DNA of 64,000 nucleotides, from contig NZ_CANNDO010000001.1 of assembly GCF_947503385.1 (NCBI RefSeq), positions 682,001-746,000 on the forward strand. Reading direction: 5' to 3'. This DNA comes from an uncultured Tateyamaria sp. Its GTDB lineage: Bacteria; Pseudomonadota; Alphaproteobacteria; Rhodobacterales; Rhodobacteraceae. Shown piece by piece: positions 36,510 through 45,532 of the stretch. Both the position numbers and the translations under genes were made by a program. The notes beneath the pieces are model-generated. The model had not been told where the DNA came from and did no database searches. It worked only from the letters and a program-made list of their open reading frames with translations. Every line of letters starts with the position of its first letter. Position 1 is the stretch's first letter.

Positions 36510-38309
36510 TTAGTGGTTGTCCCGCGGCATGTGTTTGCGCGAGATGTCTTTGTAGTCCGTCGATCCGCGCAGGGTCATGCCTTCGTCGAACCGGCCGACG
36601 CGGTCGCGGAAAATCTCTTGCCACGGGCTTTGGCTGTCTGGATGCGGATAGCCACCCTGTGCCGCCAGCGCGTCCGCGCGGGCCTGCAACTCTGCTTTGT
36701 CCAGCAGCATGTCGGCGGTGCATTTTTTCAGGTCGATCCGCACGCGGTCGCCGTTTTGCAGCAGCGCCAGCCCACCGCCATCCGCCGCCTCGGGCGAGGC
36801 GTTCAGGATTGACGGCGACCCGGAGGTGCCGGACTGCCGTCCGTCACCCACACAAGGCAGCGCCTCGATCCCGCGTTTCAGCAGGTAGGACGGCGCGCGC
36901 ATGTTCACCACCTCGGCCCCGCCGGGATAGCCCTTGGGACCCGCACCGCGCATGAACAGGATGCAGTGTTCGTCGATCCCCTCCGCCTCATCATCGATGC
37001 GATGGTGGAAATCCTCGGGCCCATCGAACACCACGGCGCGCCCTTCGAACGCCTCCGGGTCGTCGGGGTTCGACAGGTAGCGGTTGCGAAATTCCTCGGA
37101 GATCACCGAAGTCTTCATGATCGCGCTGTCAAAGAGGTTGCCCTTGAGGTTGATGAACCCCGCGCGCTCTTTCAGCGGGTCGGCCACGGGCCGGATCACC
37201 TTGGTGTCTTCGGACCGCACATGCCCGCAGTTCTCGCGCATGGTCTTGCCATTGGCGGTGATGACATCGGGATGCGGCAGCAGGTCGGCAGCGATCAACT
37301 CTCCGATCACGGCAGGCACGCCGCCTGCGTGCTGGTAATCTTCGCCTAGGTATTCGCCCGCAGGCTGGAGGTTCACCAGCAGGGGCACGTCATGCCCAAC
37401 CTGTTGCCAGTCGTCATTGTCGAGCGGCACACCAAGGTGGCGCGCAATCCCGTTCAGGTGAATGGGCGCGTTGGTCGACCCGCCAATGGCGGAGTTGATG
37501 ACAATCGTATTTTCGAACGCCTCGCGCGTCATGATGTCGGACGGGCGCAGGTCCTCCCACACCATTTCGACCGCGCGTTTGCCGGTCTCGTACGCGATCT
37601 GCCCGCGTTCGCGATAGGGCGCAGGGATCGCGGCAGAACCGGGCAGTTGCATCCCCAGCGCCTCGGCCAGCGAATTCATCGTGGTCGCGGTGCCCATCGT
37701 GTTGCAATAGCCCACGGACGGCGCGGAAGAGGCGACAAGTTCCATAAACCCTTCTTCGTCAATCTCGCCCTTGGCCATCATCTCGCGCGCCTGCCAGACG
37801 ATTGAGCCGGACCCGGTGCGCTTGCCCCTGAACCAGCCATTCAGCATCGGGCCGACAGACAGGGCAACCGCCGGGATGTTAACCGTTGCGGCGGCCATCA
37901 GCAGGGCGGGTGTGGTTTTGTCACAGCCGATGTTCAGCACAACGCCGTCCAGCGGATAGCCAAACAGCGTCTCCACCAGCGACAGGTAAGCGAGGTTGCG
38001 GTCGAGCATCGCGGTGGGCCGCTTGCCCGTTTCCTGAATGGGATGCACGGGCACTTCGATGCAGGTGCCCCCGGCGGCGGTGATGCCATCACGCACGCGC
38101 TTGGACAGCTCGATATGGTGGCGATTGCAGGGGCTCAGGTCGCTGCCCGTCTGCGCGATGCCAATGATCGGCTTGCCGGATTGCAGCTCTTCCCGCGTGA
38201 GGCCGTAATTCAGGTAGCGCTCAAGGTAAAGCGCGGTCATTTCCGGGTTGTCGGGGTTCATGAACCACTTGCGCGACCGCAGGTCCTCGATGCCGATTTT
38301 CTTGCTCAT
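36510..38309 (-). CDS. IlvD/Edd-family sugar-acid dehydratase
   Basis: 599-aa [2Fe-2S] dehydratase. The three cluster ligands are Cys61 (DLSPCNRHH), Cys129 ([10 protein letters not shown]) and Cys202 (GYCNTMGTA), the pattern of L-arabinonate/D-xylonate dehydratases, and [14 protein letters not shown] closes the C-terminal domain. It converts an aldonate (such as arabinonate, fuconate or xylonate) to the 2-keto-3-deoxy acid. It is not the biosynthetic dihydroxyacid dehydratase, judging by context. Overlaps the upstream SDR stop (ATGA, 38306-38309). Confidence 0.9.
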   Translation of the reverse strand: MSKKIGIEDLRSRKWFMNPDNPEMTALYLERYLNYGLTREELQSGKPIIGIAQTGSDLSPCNRHHIELSKRVRDGITAAGGTCIEVPVHPIQETGKRPTAMLDRNLAYLSLVETLFGYPLDGVVLNIGCDKTTPALLMAAATVNIPAVALSVGPMLNGWFRGKRTGSGSIVWQAREMMAKGEIDEEGFMELVASSAPSVGYCNTMGTATTMNSLAEALGMQLPGSAAIPAPYRERGQIAYETGKRAVEMVWEDLRPSDIMTREAFENTIVINSAIGGSTNAPIHLNGIARHLGVPLDNDDWQQVGHDVPLLVNLQPAGEYLGEDYQHAGGVPAVIGELIAADLLPHPDVITANGKTMRENCGHVRSEDTKVIRPVADPLKERAGFINLKGNLFDSAIMKTSVISEEFRNRYLSNPDDPEAFEGRAVVFDGPEDFHHRIDDEAEGIDEHCILFMRGAGPKGYPGGAEVVNMRAPSYLLKRGIEALPCVGDGRQSGTSGSPSILNASPEAADGGGLALLQNGDRVRIDLKKCTADMLLDKAELQARADALAAQGGYPHPDSQSPWQEIFRDRVGRFDEGMTLRGSTDYKDISRKHMPRDNH

Positions 38310-39052
38310 TGGCCTGACCAGCCTCCGTCGATGATATGAGTGTGTCCGGTGGTAAAGGCGCTTTCGTCGCTGGCGAGATAGACGACAAGCGCTGCAATTT
38401 CTTCGGCCTTAGCGACACGGCCCATGGGTTGGCGGGCAACAAATTGCGCCATCGCCTCGTCATAGCTGCCCAATTGCTCGCCCAAGGCCTTGACCCGCTC
38501 GTGCCAGCTTGGGCTTTCGACAGTGCCGGGGCAGATGCAGTTACAGCGGATGCCTTGGGTGATGTAGTCTGACGCCACCGATTTGGTCAGGCCGACCACC
38601 GCCGCCTTTGTCGTGCCGTAGATGAACCGGTTGGGCGCACCCATGATCGACCCAAGCGCAGACGACATGTTGATGATCGACCCCGACCCGCGTTCCAGCA
38701 TCCCCGGCAGCACCGCCTGAATGGACCGGAACATCGACCGCACATTCAGATCAAAGGCAAATTCCCATTCATCCTCGTCCGCATCCATAATCGTGCCGTG
38801 ATGGACAAACCCCGCGCAGTTGAACAGAACGTCCGGTTGCGCGTGCCACACCCCTTTGCGGATGCTGACCGGGTCCATCGCGTCGAGCACATAGGTTTCG
38901 ATACCTTCGCCGCTAAGCTCTTCCACCGCGGCCTCGTTCACGTCCGTGGCAAAGACTTCGGCGCCTTCTGCTTTCATGGCGAGCGCGGATGCGCGCCCGA
39001 TCCCCTGTCCTGCGGCTGTGACAAGCGCGCGCTTTCCGTCGAGACGGCCCAT
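38306..39052 (-). CDS. SDR, likely 2-keto-3-deoxy-L-fuconate (or pentonate) 4-dehydrogenase
   Basis: 248-aa classical [13 protein letters not shown] cofactor motif, NCAGF, catalytic YGTTKAAV, C-terminal [10 protein letters not shown]. The start [19 protein letters not shown] is typical of the branch that includes human BDH2/DHRS6 and bacterial 2-keto-3-deoxy-L-fuconate dehydrogenase. First gene of the operon SDR, dehydratase, FAH hydrolase, hydroxyacid dehydrogenase. Divergent from a beta-hydroxyacid dehydrogenase at 39169 across a region with GGTCAT/ATGACC repeats. Confidence 0.9.
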   Translation of the reverse strand: MGRLDGKRALVTAAGQGIGRASALAMKAEGAEVFATDVNEAAVEELSGEGIETYVLDAMDPVSIRKGVWHAQPDVLFNCAGFVHHGTIMDADEDEWEFAFDLNVRSMFRSIQAVLPGMLERGSGSIINMSSALGSIMGAPNRFIYGTTKAAVVGLTKSVASDYITQGIRCNCICPGTVESPSWHERVKALGEQLGSYDEAMAQFVARQPMGRVAKAEEIAALVVYLASDESAFTTGHTHIIDGGWSGQ

Positions 39053-39130
39053 GACTTCCCCCCATGCGATATGGTGTTGCGCAGACCGGCAGGCTGCGGT
39101 TTACCGTTAGCGTATGACAAGCGATTGGTG

Positions 39131-39151
39131 ATGACCAGACCGGTCATGACC
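39131..39151. promoter_or_regulatory. Candidate operator between the divergent sugar-acid operons
   Basis: Three copies of one half-site: ATGACC (39131-39136), GGTCAT (39142-39147) and ATGACC (39146-39151). The outer pair forms ATGACC-5-GGTCAT, the inner pair the perfect palindrome GGTCATGACC. It lies 4 nt before the GGGGAGG ribosome binding site of the gene at 39169 and 79 bp from the SDR start. Which regulator binds is unknown. Confidence 0.4.
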
Positions 39152-39168
39152 CTAGGGGAGGTTTGGAC

Positions 39169-40047
39169 ATGGCTTTTGAAAAGGTGACGCTGTTGGGCAC
39201 GGGGCTGATGGGCCTGCCCATGGCGCGCAACCTCGCACAGGCGGGTGTGCCGATGACGGTATGGAACCGCACGGCGGCCAAGGCCGGACCGCTTGAACCC
39301 CATGGCGTGCGCGTGGCGCAGACGCTGGAGGATGCAGTCACTGGTGCCGATATCGTCATCTCGATGCTGAGCGATGGACCAACGGTGCTGGCGGTGATTG
39401 ACGACATTGCAGCTGCGCTCAAAAACGGTGCGTTGTGGATCGACATGTCCTCCACCAAGCCGGAAGAAGCCCGCGCCCAAGCCGCCCGACTGGCGCAGGT
39501 CGGCGTGGCACATCTGGACGCGCCCGTGTCTGGCGGCACCAAAGGGGCAGAGGCGGCAAGCCTCGCCATTATGGTGGGCGGCACGATGACCGATCTGGCC
39601 CGCGCCCAGCCTGTGGTGGAGGCAATGGGCCGTCCGGTGCATGTGGGTCCCAGCGGGTCCGGCCAACTGTCCAAACTGTGCAATCAGGCCATCGTCGCCG
39701 TGACCATCGGCGCCGTAGCCGAGGCGATGCTGCTGGCCGAAAAGGGGGGTGCAAACCCTGCGGCGCTTCGCGCGGCTCTCAAGGGTGGTTTTGCCGACAG
39801 CACCATCCTGCAACAACATGGGGAACGCATGACGACGGGCAATTTTGAGCCGGGTGGACTGTCCAAGTTCCAACTCAAGGACCTGAACAACGTGTTGGGT
39901 GAGGCAGCGAGCCTCAATCTGACCCTGCCCATGGTCGAGGATGTGCGCGACCGATTTGCGCACTTCGTGGACAAAATGGACGGCGCCGACAAGGACCATT
40001 CGGGCCTCTATCTGGAACTGTGCCAGCGCAACGGACTGTCGTCATGA
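39169..40047 (+). CDS. NAD-dependent beta-hydroxyacid dehydrogenase (3-HIBDH family), copy 1
   Basis: 292-aa enzyme of the 3-hydroxyisobutyrate / tartronate-semialdehyde / L-threonate dehydrogenase family: GTGLMG (10-15), substrate loop DAPVSGGTKGAE, catalytic Lys in GQLSKLCNQ. ATG at 39169 is chosen because GGGGAGG ends 7 nt upstream. It overlaps the next gene by ATGA. The DenD-like neighbour suggests a role in acid-sugar breakdown such as threonate or glycerate derivatives. Confidence 0.9.
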   Translation: MAFEKVTLLGTGLMGLPMARNLAQAGVPMTVWNRTAAKAGPLEPHGVRVAQTLEDAVTGADIVISMLSDGPTVLAVIDDIAAALKNGALWIDMSSTKPEEARAQAARLAQVGVAHLDAPVSGGTKGAEAASLAIMVGGTMTDLARAQPVVEAMGRPVHVGPSGSGQLSKLCNQAIVAVTIGAVAEAMLLAEKGGANPAALRAALKGGFADSTILQQHGERMTTGNFEPGGLSKFQLKDLNNVLGEAASLNLTLPMVEDVRDRFAHFVDKMDGADKDHSGLYLELCQRNGLSS

Positions 40048-41018
40048 CCCGCGTTCTGATTTTGGGCGGTGGCGGTATGGTCGGCCAGAAGCTGGCGACC
40101 AAGCTGGAGGCCGAAGGGTTGCCGGGCCTTGGCGATTTGCACCTGACCCTGCACGACATTGCCTTTCCCAACGGCGGGGCGGGCACGGACAGGCGCGTCG
40201 GCAACCTCGCCAATCCGGCGGAGGTCGCGGCATTGGCGGCGGAACGGTTTGACCTGATCTTTTTCCTTGCCTCTATCGTATCGGGTGAGGCCGAGATTGA
40301 TTTTGACAAGGGATGGCAGACGAACCTGTGGCCCATGTGGGGGTTTCTCGAAGGGTTGCGGGCACAGCACCGGGCGACGGGCGGCATCTATGTGCCGCGC
40401 CTGATCTTCACCTCGTCGATTGCAGTGTTCGGCGGTCCCTATCCAGACAAGATTGATGACGATTTTCTGCAATCTCCGCAAACCAGCTATGGCGCGCAAA
40501 AGGCGGCCTGCGAACTGTTGGTTCAAGATTTCAGCCGCAAGGGGTTCATCGACGGTATGTCACTGCGGCTGCCGACGATCTGCGTGCGTCCGGGCAAGGC
40601 GAACATGGCGGCATCCAGCTTTTTCTCGGGCATCATCCGCGAACCGCTGGCGGGCCAGCGGGCCGTGCTGCCAGTGGCGGACACGGTGCGTCACTGGCAC
40701 GCCTCGCCCCGCGCGGCCGCCGGGTTTCTGGCCCACGCCGCGACGCTTGATACCGCGCGGCTGGAGGGGCGTCGGGCGCTGAACCTGCCGGGGCTCAGCT
40801 GTACTGTGGCCGAACAAATCGAAGCCTTGCGAGACGCCGCGGGCAACGAGGCTGTGGCCCTGATCGACCCGCAACCCGACCCGCACATCGCGCGCATCGT
40901 CGAAGGCTGGCCCCGCAATTTCGCACCGGAACGCGCCAAGGCACTGGGATTTGTGGCAGAGCAAAGTTTTGACGAGATTGTCGCGATCTATATGGAGGAG
41001 GACATGCCCAAAGGGTGA
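40044..41018 (+). CDS. DenD-like NAD-dependent epimerase/dehydratase-family dehydrogenase
   Basis: 324-aa extended SDR: LGGGGMVGQKLA at the N terminus, catalytic Ser and the Y-x3-K in SYGAQKAACE. The sequence pattern (LASIVSGEAEIDFDKGW, RLPTICVRPGKAN, WPRNFAPERAKALGF) fits the D-erythronate dehydrogenase (DenD) group. The other genes of the known erythronate/threonate routes (otnK, otnC, otnI) are not adjacent, so the substrate here may be another acid sugar. Coupled to the upstream dehydrogenase; convergent with the GntR gene 3 nt away. Confidence 0.85.
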   Translation: MTRVLILGGGGMVGQKLATKLEAEGLPGLGDLHLTLHDIAFPNGGAGTDRRVGNLANPAEVAALAAERFDLIFFLASIVSGEAEIDFDKGWQTNLWPMWGFLEGLRAQHRATGGIYVPRLIFTSSIAVFGGPYPDKIDDDFLQSPQTSYGAQKAACELLVQDFSRKGFIDGMSLRLPTICVRPGKANMAASSFFSGIIREPLAGQRAVLPVADTVRHWHASPRAAAGFLAHAATLDTARLEGRRALNLPGLSCTVAEQIEALRDAAGNEAVALIDPQPDPHIARIVEGWPRNFAPERAKALGFVAEQSFDEIVAIYMEEDMPKG

Positions 41019-41021
41019 CCG

Positions 41022-41681
41022 TCAGACCAATGCGTCCACCCGCACCGAAACCGGCCTTCCCGGAATCAGGTGCCGCTCGAAATGTTCAAAAATGCGCTGG
41101 CGCATCGCAGTTTCATCCCCGCTGAGCGCGGCATCGACGATGGCATGATGTTCCCGAATATTGCTGGCCACGTGTTGGAACGTGTGATCGTACTCGGCCT
41201 TGATCTGCCGGTAGCGGTTGTAGACCTGTAAGTGCAATTCGATCAAAAGGTCCGATCCGCAAGCAGACAGCAGCGTCTGGTGAAATTCCAGCTCTGCCGC
41301 CATCCAGAGTTGCGCCAGTTCTTCGGTTGGACCCATGGCGGCGATGCGGCTCTCGATGTGGCTTAGCTTGTGATGCGCTGCGTTCAGACGCGATTCCCAT
41401 GCGACGCCGCCGTAGCGCATGGAGCGGCAGGCGCCTTCGGTTTCGAGCATGATTCGCATCTGCGTAATGTCGTGTTGCCGTGCCTCGGAATACTCGGGCA
41501 TCCGGAACCCGCGCTGTTCCTGAAACTCCACAAGGCCAAGGGCCGCAAGCCGCAACAGCGCTTCGCGGACGGTACTGGCGGAACAGCCATAATCGTTGCG
41601 CAGAACCTCGGCACGCAGCTTTTCGCCGTGGGCAAATGCACCGGATATGGCGCGGGTTCTGATGTTCTCGAAAACGTCCAT
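41022..41681 (-). CDS. GntR-family (FadR/FCD-type) transcriptional regulator
   Basis: 219-aa regulator with an N-terminal winged helix (about 1-65; LRNDYGCSASTVREALLRL is the recognition region) and a C-terminal FCD ligand-binding domain with metal-ligand His/Asp (EFHQTLLSACG, IREHHAIVDA). FCD regulators usually sense organic or sugar acids. Divergent from the TRAP operon; perfect and imperfect inverted repeats lie between them. I use the ATG at 41681; a TTG at 41702 is an alternative. Probably controls the TRAP-PhyH-uxaA-kdgK operon. Confidence 0.9.
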   Translation of the reverse strand: MDVFENIRTRAISGAFAHGEKLRAEVLRNDYGCSASTVREALLRLAALGLVEFQEQRGFRMPEYSEARQHDITQMRIMLETEGACRSMRYGGVAWESRLNAAHHKLSHIESRIAAMGPTEELAQLWMAAELEFHQTLLSACGSDLLIELHLQVYNRYRQIKAEYDHTFQHVASNIREHHAIVDAALSGDETAMRQRIFEHFERHLIPGRPVSVRVDALV

Positions 41682-41724
41682 ATCCCGACCTGACGCAAAC
41701 AAACTATCCCGGGAGGCTGCATTA

Positions 41725-41767
41725 GAAATTTCGAGATTTCAAGGAAATCCTGAGATTGCGAGAAATC
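41725..41767. promoter_or_regulatory. Candidate operators of the GntR regulator
   Basis: Inverted repeats in an A/T-rich patch between gntR and the TRAP operon: GAAAT-6-ATTTC (41725-41740), the perfect GATTTC-AAG-GAAATC (41735-41749) and GATT-6-AATC (41754-41767). A possible promoter for the TRAP operon follows: TTGCGC (41779-41784), 18 bp, TACGGT (41803-41808). Confidence 0.45.
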
Positions 41768-41873
41768 CAAAATTCATCTTGCGCAATCGTTTCCTTTGCG
41801 CCTACGGTTTTTCACCGATCACAAGAAGGGCCCGATGAACGGCCCCCGGTGCCAACATCCTAGGGAGGACCTA

Positions 41874-42899
41874 ATGAAAACCATGTTCAAAGCGGCAGCA
41901 GTCGCGGCCGTTGCCGCGTCGACGGCTGTGACGGCAATGGCAGATGGCCATGCCAGCACAAAGCTGCGCATTCAGACACACTACGCCCCCGAGACGGTCT
42001 CGGGCCAGCTGGCGGCGCAGTACATCGACGACATTCAAACAATGTCGAACGGCGAGATCGCCGTCGAGATGTTCTACAGCTCGTCCGTTGTGAAATCGGT
42101 GGAAACATTCGACGCCGCCGCAACCGGCATTCTTGACTGCGACATGACCGGCGGTGGCTATCAGACCGGCAAGAACTCGGCCTTCCAATTCGTTGGAGAC
42201 ATCATGGGTGGCTACGAAACGCCATACCAACAGCTGAGCTGGCTGTATTTCGGAGGTGGCAAGGAAGCTGCGGCACCGCTCTACAACAAGTACGGCATGG
42301 AATTGATCGGCTGGTGGGTCTACGGACAGGAATCGTTCGCATCCTCCAAGCCCATCGAAAAAGTGGCCGACTTCAAGGACTGGAAATTCCGCTCGCCCCC
42401 CGGCATGGAAACCAAGATCTTTGAAAAGCTGGGCGCCTCGCCCATCGTGATGGATTTCACCGAGATATTTACCGCACTCGAAACCGGTATCATTGATGGT
42501 GCAGACGCCTCGGGTCTGGCCAACAACGTCGGTCTGGGTCTGTATGACATCGTGAAATACGCCAACTTCCCCGGCTTCCACTCGATGCCGTCCGATCACT
42601 TGGCGTGCAACAAGGCCGTGTTTGACGCGATGCCCGCACACCACCAGACCATCATGAAGGTCGCCATGGAAGCGCTGGCGCTCCGCACCGCTCTGACGTT
42701 CGAGAAAAAGAACGCCGAAGCGGCTGCACAGCTGCGTGCCGACGGTGTGACACTGTCGCAATGGGCACCTGAAGAACTCCAGAAGTTCCGGGACGCGGCG
42801 CAGGCCACATGGCCCGAATTCGCCGACACACCCGAAGCGAAAGCTCTGGTGGACGCGCATCTCAGCTACCTCAAGCAGCTGGGTCTGGTTTCTGAATAA
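41874..42899 (+). CDS. TRAP transporter solute-binding protein (DctP family)
   Basis: 341-aa periplasmic receptor. Signal peptide of about 23 residues (MKTMFKAAAVAAVAASTAVT then AMA before DGH). The conserved Arg that holds the ligand's carboxylate is in WKFRSPPGM. It captures an organic acid and hands it to the Q/M permease. AGGGAGGA stands before the ATG at 41874. The surrounding genes point to a sugar acid (uronate or aldonate) as ligand. A hairpin separates it from the permease genes. Confidence 0.93.
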   Translation: MKTMFKAAAVAAVAASTAVTAMADGHASTKLRIQTHYAPETVSGQLAAQYIDDIQTMSNGEIAVEMFYSSSVVKSVETFDAAATGILDCDMTGGGYQTGKNSAFQFVGDIMGGYETPYQQLSWLYFGGGKEAAAPLYNKYGMELIGWWVYGQESFASSKPIEKVADFKDWKFRSPPGMETKIFEKLGASPIVMDFTEIFTALETGIIDGADASGLANNVGLGLYDIVKYANFPGFHSMPSDHLACNKAVFDAMPAHHQTIMKVAMEALALRTALTFEKKNAEAAAQLRADGVTLSQWAPEELQKFRDAAQATWPEFADTPEAKALVDAHLSYLKQLGLVSE

Positions 42900-42907
42900 A
42901 CCAATCC

Positions 42908-42934
42908 CGGAGCCCTGCCGTGTGCGGGGCTCCG
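42908..42934 (+). other. Stem-loop between the TRAP binding-protein and permease genes
   Basis: Perfect 8-bp stem CGGAGCCC (42908-42915) and GGGCTCCG (42927-42934) with an 11-nt loop, 8 nt after the dctP stop, and no T run directly after it. Hairpins here commonly stabilise the upstream mRNA so that the binding protein is made in excess over the permease. The rest of the 103-nt gap holds a T6 run (after GCCGGGG) and the GGGGGGA ribosome binding site. Confidence 0.6.
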
Positions 42935-43002
42935 ATCCGACTTCGGGCTGATCATCGACACCGCAGCCGGGGTTTTTTCAATTCATCAGGGGGGACGTCG
43001 CG

Positions 43003-43893
43003 ATGCAGGTGCGCTCGGGCACGCCGATCGAATGGCTTGTGCCATTGGCCTTTATCTTTTGCGCCGGTTGGGTGGTGTGGCACATGCCTGCCTTTACGCT
43101 CGACTTCTATCCTCCGACCGATGAATCCCAATTCGACAAACTGTCTGCCCTGTTCAAGCGCAACGATGTGACGCCCAACATGGGTGGCCTGTTCGGTGGC
43201 TTTGCCGACATCGTCGACTGGCTCACCCTCATCGGCATCCCCGCACTTGCCTATGTCGGAATGCGCACGGTGCGCCGCGCCGGTATGGAGTTCGAAAGCT
43301 GGCGCGCGGTCGACCGTCTCGCCGTATTCATCGGGCGCGTCACAATGATGCTGATCCTGCTGCTGACATCCGTGATGCTTTACGAAGTGATCGTGCGCTA
43401 CGTGTTCGAGGCGCCGACTCTCTGGGCCAATGAACTCAGCCTGTGGCTGGCGGGTATGGTGTTCCTGTGTGCCGGGCTCTACGCCATGCAGCAACGCAGC
43501 CATATCCGCATTGTGCTGCTCTATGATGCGGTGCCGCGCTGGTTGCAGCGGGTGTTCGATTGCATTTCGACCCTGTGCATCGCGATCTTTGCCTTTTTCC
43601 TCGTTTTTGGCGGCTACGGCGAAGCGTTCGACAAATTCTACCGGTGGGAGACGTTCGGCACCGCTTTTGACCCGCCCATTCCGGCAACGATCAAACCGAT
43701 GGTGCTGTTTGTGGTCAGCCTCGTGGCGCTTCAGGCCGTGGTTAATCTGATTTCCGACTGGAACAAGGAAGAGGTCCATTACGGCGGTGAAGACCTCGAC
43801 GAAGAAGAGATCGAGCGCATCAAGGCGCAGGTCGGCACCGAAGGCGTCAGCGACATCGACGTCACCGGTCAACACGTGACCACAAAGGACTAG
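43003..43893 (+). CDS. TRAP transporter small permease subunit, extended form (DctQ family)
   Basis: 296-aa membrane protein; ordinary DctQ subunits have about 160-200 residues and four helices. Here an N-terminal extension of about 95 residues adds two hydrophobic segments (about 10-28 and 62-80) before the usual four, and a charged C-terminal tail (EEVHYGGEDLDEEEIERIK) follows. Pairs with the enlarged DctM encoded 4 nt downstream. Confidence 0.9.
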   Translation: MQVRSGTPIEWLVPLAFIFCAGWVVWHMPAFTLDFYPPTDESQFDKLSALFKRNDVTPNMGGLFGGFADIVDWLTLIGIPALAYVGMRTVRRAGMEFESWRAVDRLAVFIGRVTMMLILLLTSVMLYEVIVRYVFEAPTLWANELSLWLAGMVFLCAGLYAMQQRSHIRIVLLYDAVPRWLQRVFDCISTLCIAIFAFFLVFGGYGEAFDKFYRWETFGTAFDPPIPATIKPMVLFVVSLVALQAVVNLISDWNKEEVHYGGEDLDEEEIERIKAQVGTEGVSDIDVTGQHVTTKD

Positions 43894-43897
43894 AGCG

Positions 43898-45523
43898 ATG
43901 GACGTCGGTACAATTTCACTGGTCCTGATGCTGGGCCTTATCTTGCTTCTGGCGATCGGTATGCCGCTGGGCTTTGCGTCTGCGTTCATGGCGGTTGTGG
44001 TTCTGTTCATGAAATTCGAACCCGCTGTGCTGATGGATCTCACGCTGTGGGGTGAAGGGTTCCTGACCGGGCGACCGGGGTCCGGCCCGCTCAATATCCT
44101 GCCGCAGAGGATATATGGCGATGTGATGACCAGTTACGTGCTGATCTCTATCCCGCTGTTCATTTTCATGGCCGCACTGTTGGAACGGTCGGGCATTGCC
44201 AAGGACATGTATTCGTCGCTGAACGTCTGGCTGAACCGGACGCGCGGCGGGATCGCCATCGTGACCTCGATCATGGCGGTGATTATGGCCGCGATGTCCG
44301 GCATCATCGGCGGCGAAGTTGTCCTGCTGGGCCTGATCGCGCTGCCGCAGATGCTGCGGTTGGGCTATAACCAGAACCTCGCTATTGGTGTGATTTGCGC
44401 CTCCGGGTCACTGGGCACGATGATCCCGCCGTCCATCGTGTTGATCATCTATGGTCTGATCACCGAAACCTCGATCAAGGCGCTGTTCACCGCGTCTTTC
44501 ATCCCCGGTTTCATGCTGGCGTCGTTCATCATCATCTACATCATCATCCGCACGCAATTGCGCCCCGAAGACGCGCCCTTGCCGGACCCGGTTGAAGGCG
44601 AACCACAGGGTCGGGAAAAGACGTTGCTGTTCTTTGCTTTTCTCACGGTGGTTATCGCGGGCTTTGCCGCGGTGCTGATGGGTCGGGCGATGTTCTTTGA
44701 GTTCTCCGGGTCCAACGCGGCGGCTACGGGCGAGCAGGCCCGGTTCGGAACGGCCCCCTACATCACCTATTTCGGGGTCGCACTTGTGGCGTGCCTCGGG
44801 TTGATCTTTGGCGTCTTTGGCCGCGCGCGTGCGGCACAGGGCTGGTCCATGGGCAAGGGGCTTGTTCCGCCCATCGTGGTGATCGGCGTCGTGATGGGGT
44901 CGATTTATGGCGGTATCACCGGCATCACCGAGGCCGCCGCCATGGGGGCGCTTGCCGTGTTCGTCATTGCCCTGTTGCGGGGTGAAGCGTCGTTCGAGCT
45001 GGTCTGGGACAGCCTCATGCGCACGCTCAAATCCACCGGCACCATCGTGTGGGTGACCATCGGTGCCACGGCGCTGGCCGGGGCCTATACCATCGCGGGC
45101 GGTCCGGTCTACGTGGCCGACTTTATCGTAGGGTCCGAGTTGCCGACGATGGTCGTGATCCTGTTCATGATGTTGATCCTGCTGTTTATGGGGGCGTTCA
45201 TGGACTGGGTGGGCATCGTGCTGCTGATCATCCCGGTCTTCCTGCCCATCGTGCTGAAACTCCCTATCGACGAGATCGGCCTCTTTGGAGAGTTGAACCC
45301 GCGCCATGTGGCGATCTGGTTCGGGGTGGTGTTCTGTATGAACATGCAGGTGTCGTTCCTGTCGCCACCCTTTGGCCCTGCGGCCTTTTACCTCAAATCT
45401 GTGGCACCGCCGCACATCTCGCTCACCGATATTTTCAAGGGGTTCCTGCCCTTTATCGGTATCCAGCTGATTGCGTTGTCGGTGCTGCTGATCTGGCCGC
45501 CAATCATCTCCATCCTGCTCTAG
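43898..45523 (+). CDS. TRAP transporter large permease subunit, extended form (DctM family)
   Basis: 541-aa sodium-coupled membrane subunit; DctM is normally about 430 residues. Family motifs are visible (SGIIGGEVVLLG, GSLGTMIPPSIVLIIYGLITE, FMDWVGIVLLIIPVFLPI, FLSPPFGPAAFYLK). An insertion of about 100 residues near 230-330 adds two hydrophobic segments. The PhyH-type gene begins 9 nt after the stop, so transport and metabolism are in one transcript. Confidence 0.92.
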   Translation: MDVGTISLVLMLGLILLLAIGMPLGFASAFMAVVVLFMKFEPAVLMDLTLWGEGFLTGRPGSGPLNILPQRIYGDVMTSYVLISIPLFIFMAALLERSGIAKDMYSSLNVWLNRTRGGIAIVTSIMAVIMAAMSGIIGGEVVLLGLIALPQMLRLGYNQNLAIGVICASGSLGTMIPPSIVLIIYGLITETSIKALFTASFIPGFMLASFIIIYIIIRTQLRPEDAPLPDPVEGEPQGREKTLLFFAFLTVVIAGFAAVLMGRAMFFEFSGSNAAATGEQARFGTAPYITYFGVALVACLGLIFGVFGRARAAQGWSMGKGLVPPIVVIGVVMGSIYGGITGITEAAAMGALAVFVIALLRGEASFELVWDSLMRTLKSTGTIVWVTIGATALAGAYTIAGGPVYVADFIVGSELPTMVVILFMMLILLFMGAFMDWVGIVLLIIPVFLPIVLKLPIDEIGLFGELNPRHVAIWFGVVFCMNMQVSFLSPPFGPAAFYLKSVAPPHISLTDIFKGFLPFIGIQLIALSVLLIWPPIISILL

Positions 45524-45532
45524 AGGCTGCGC

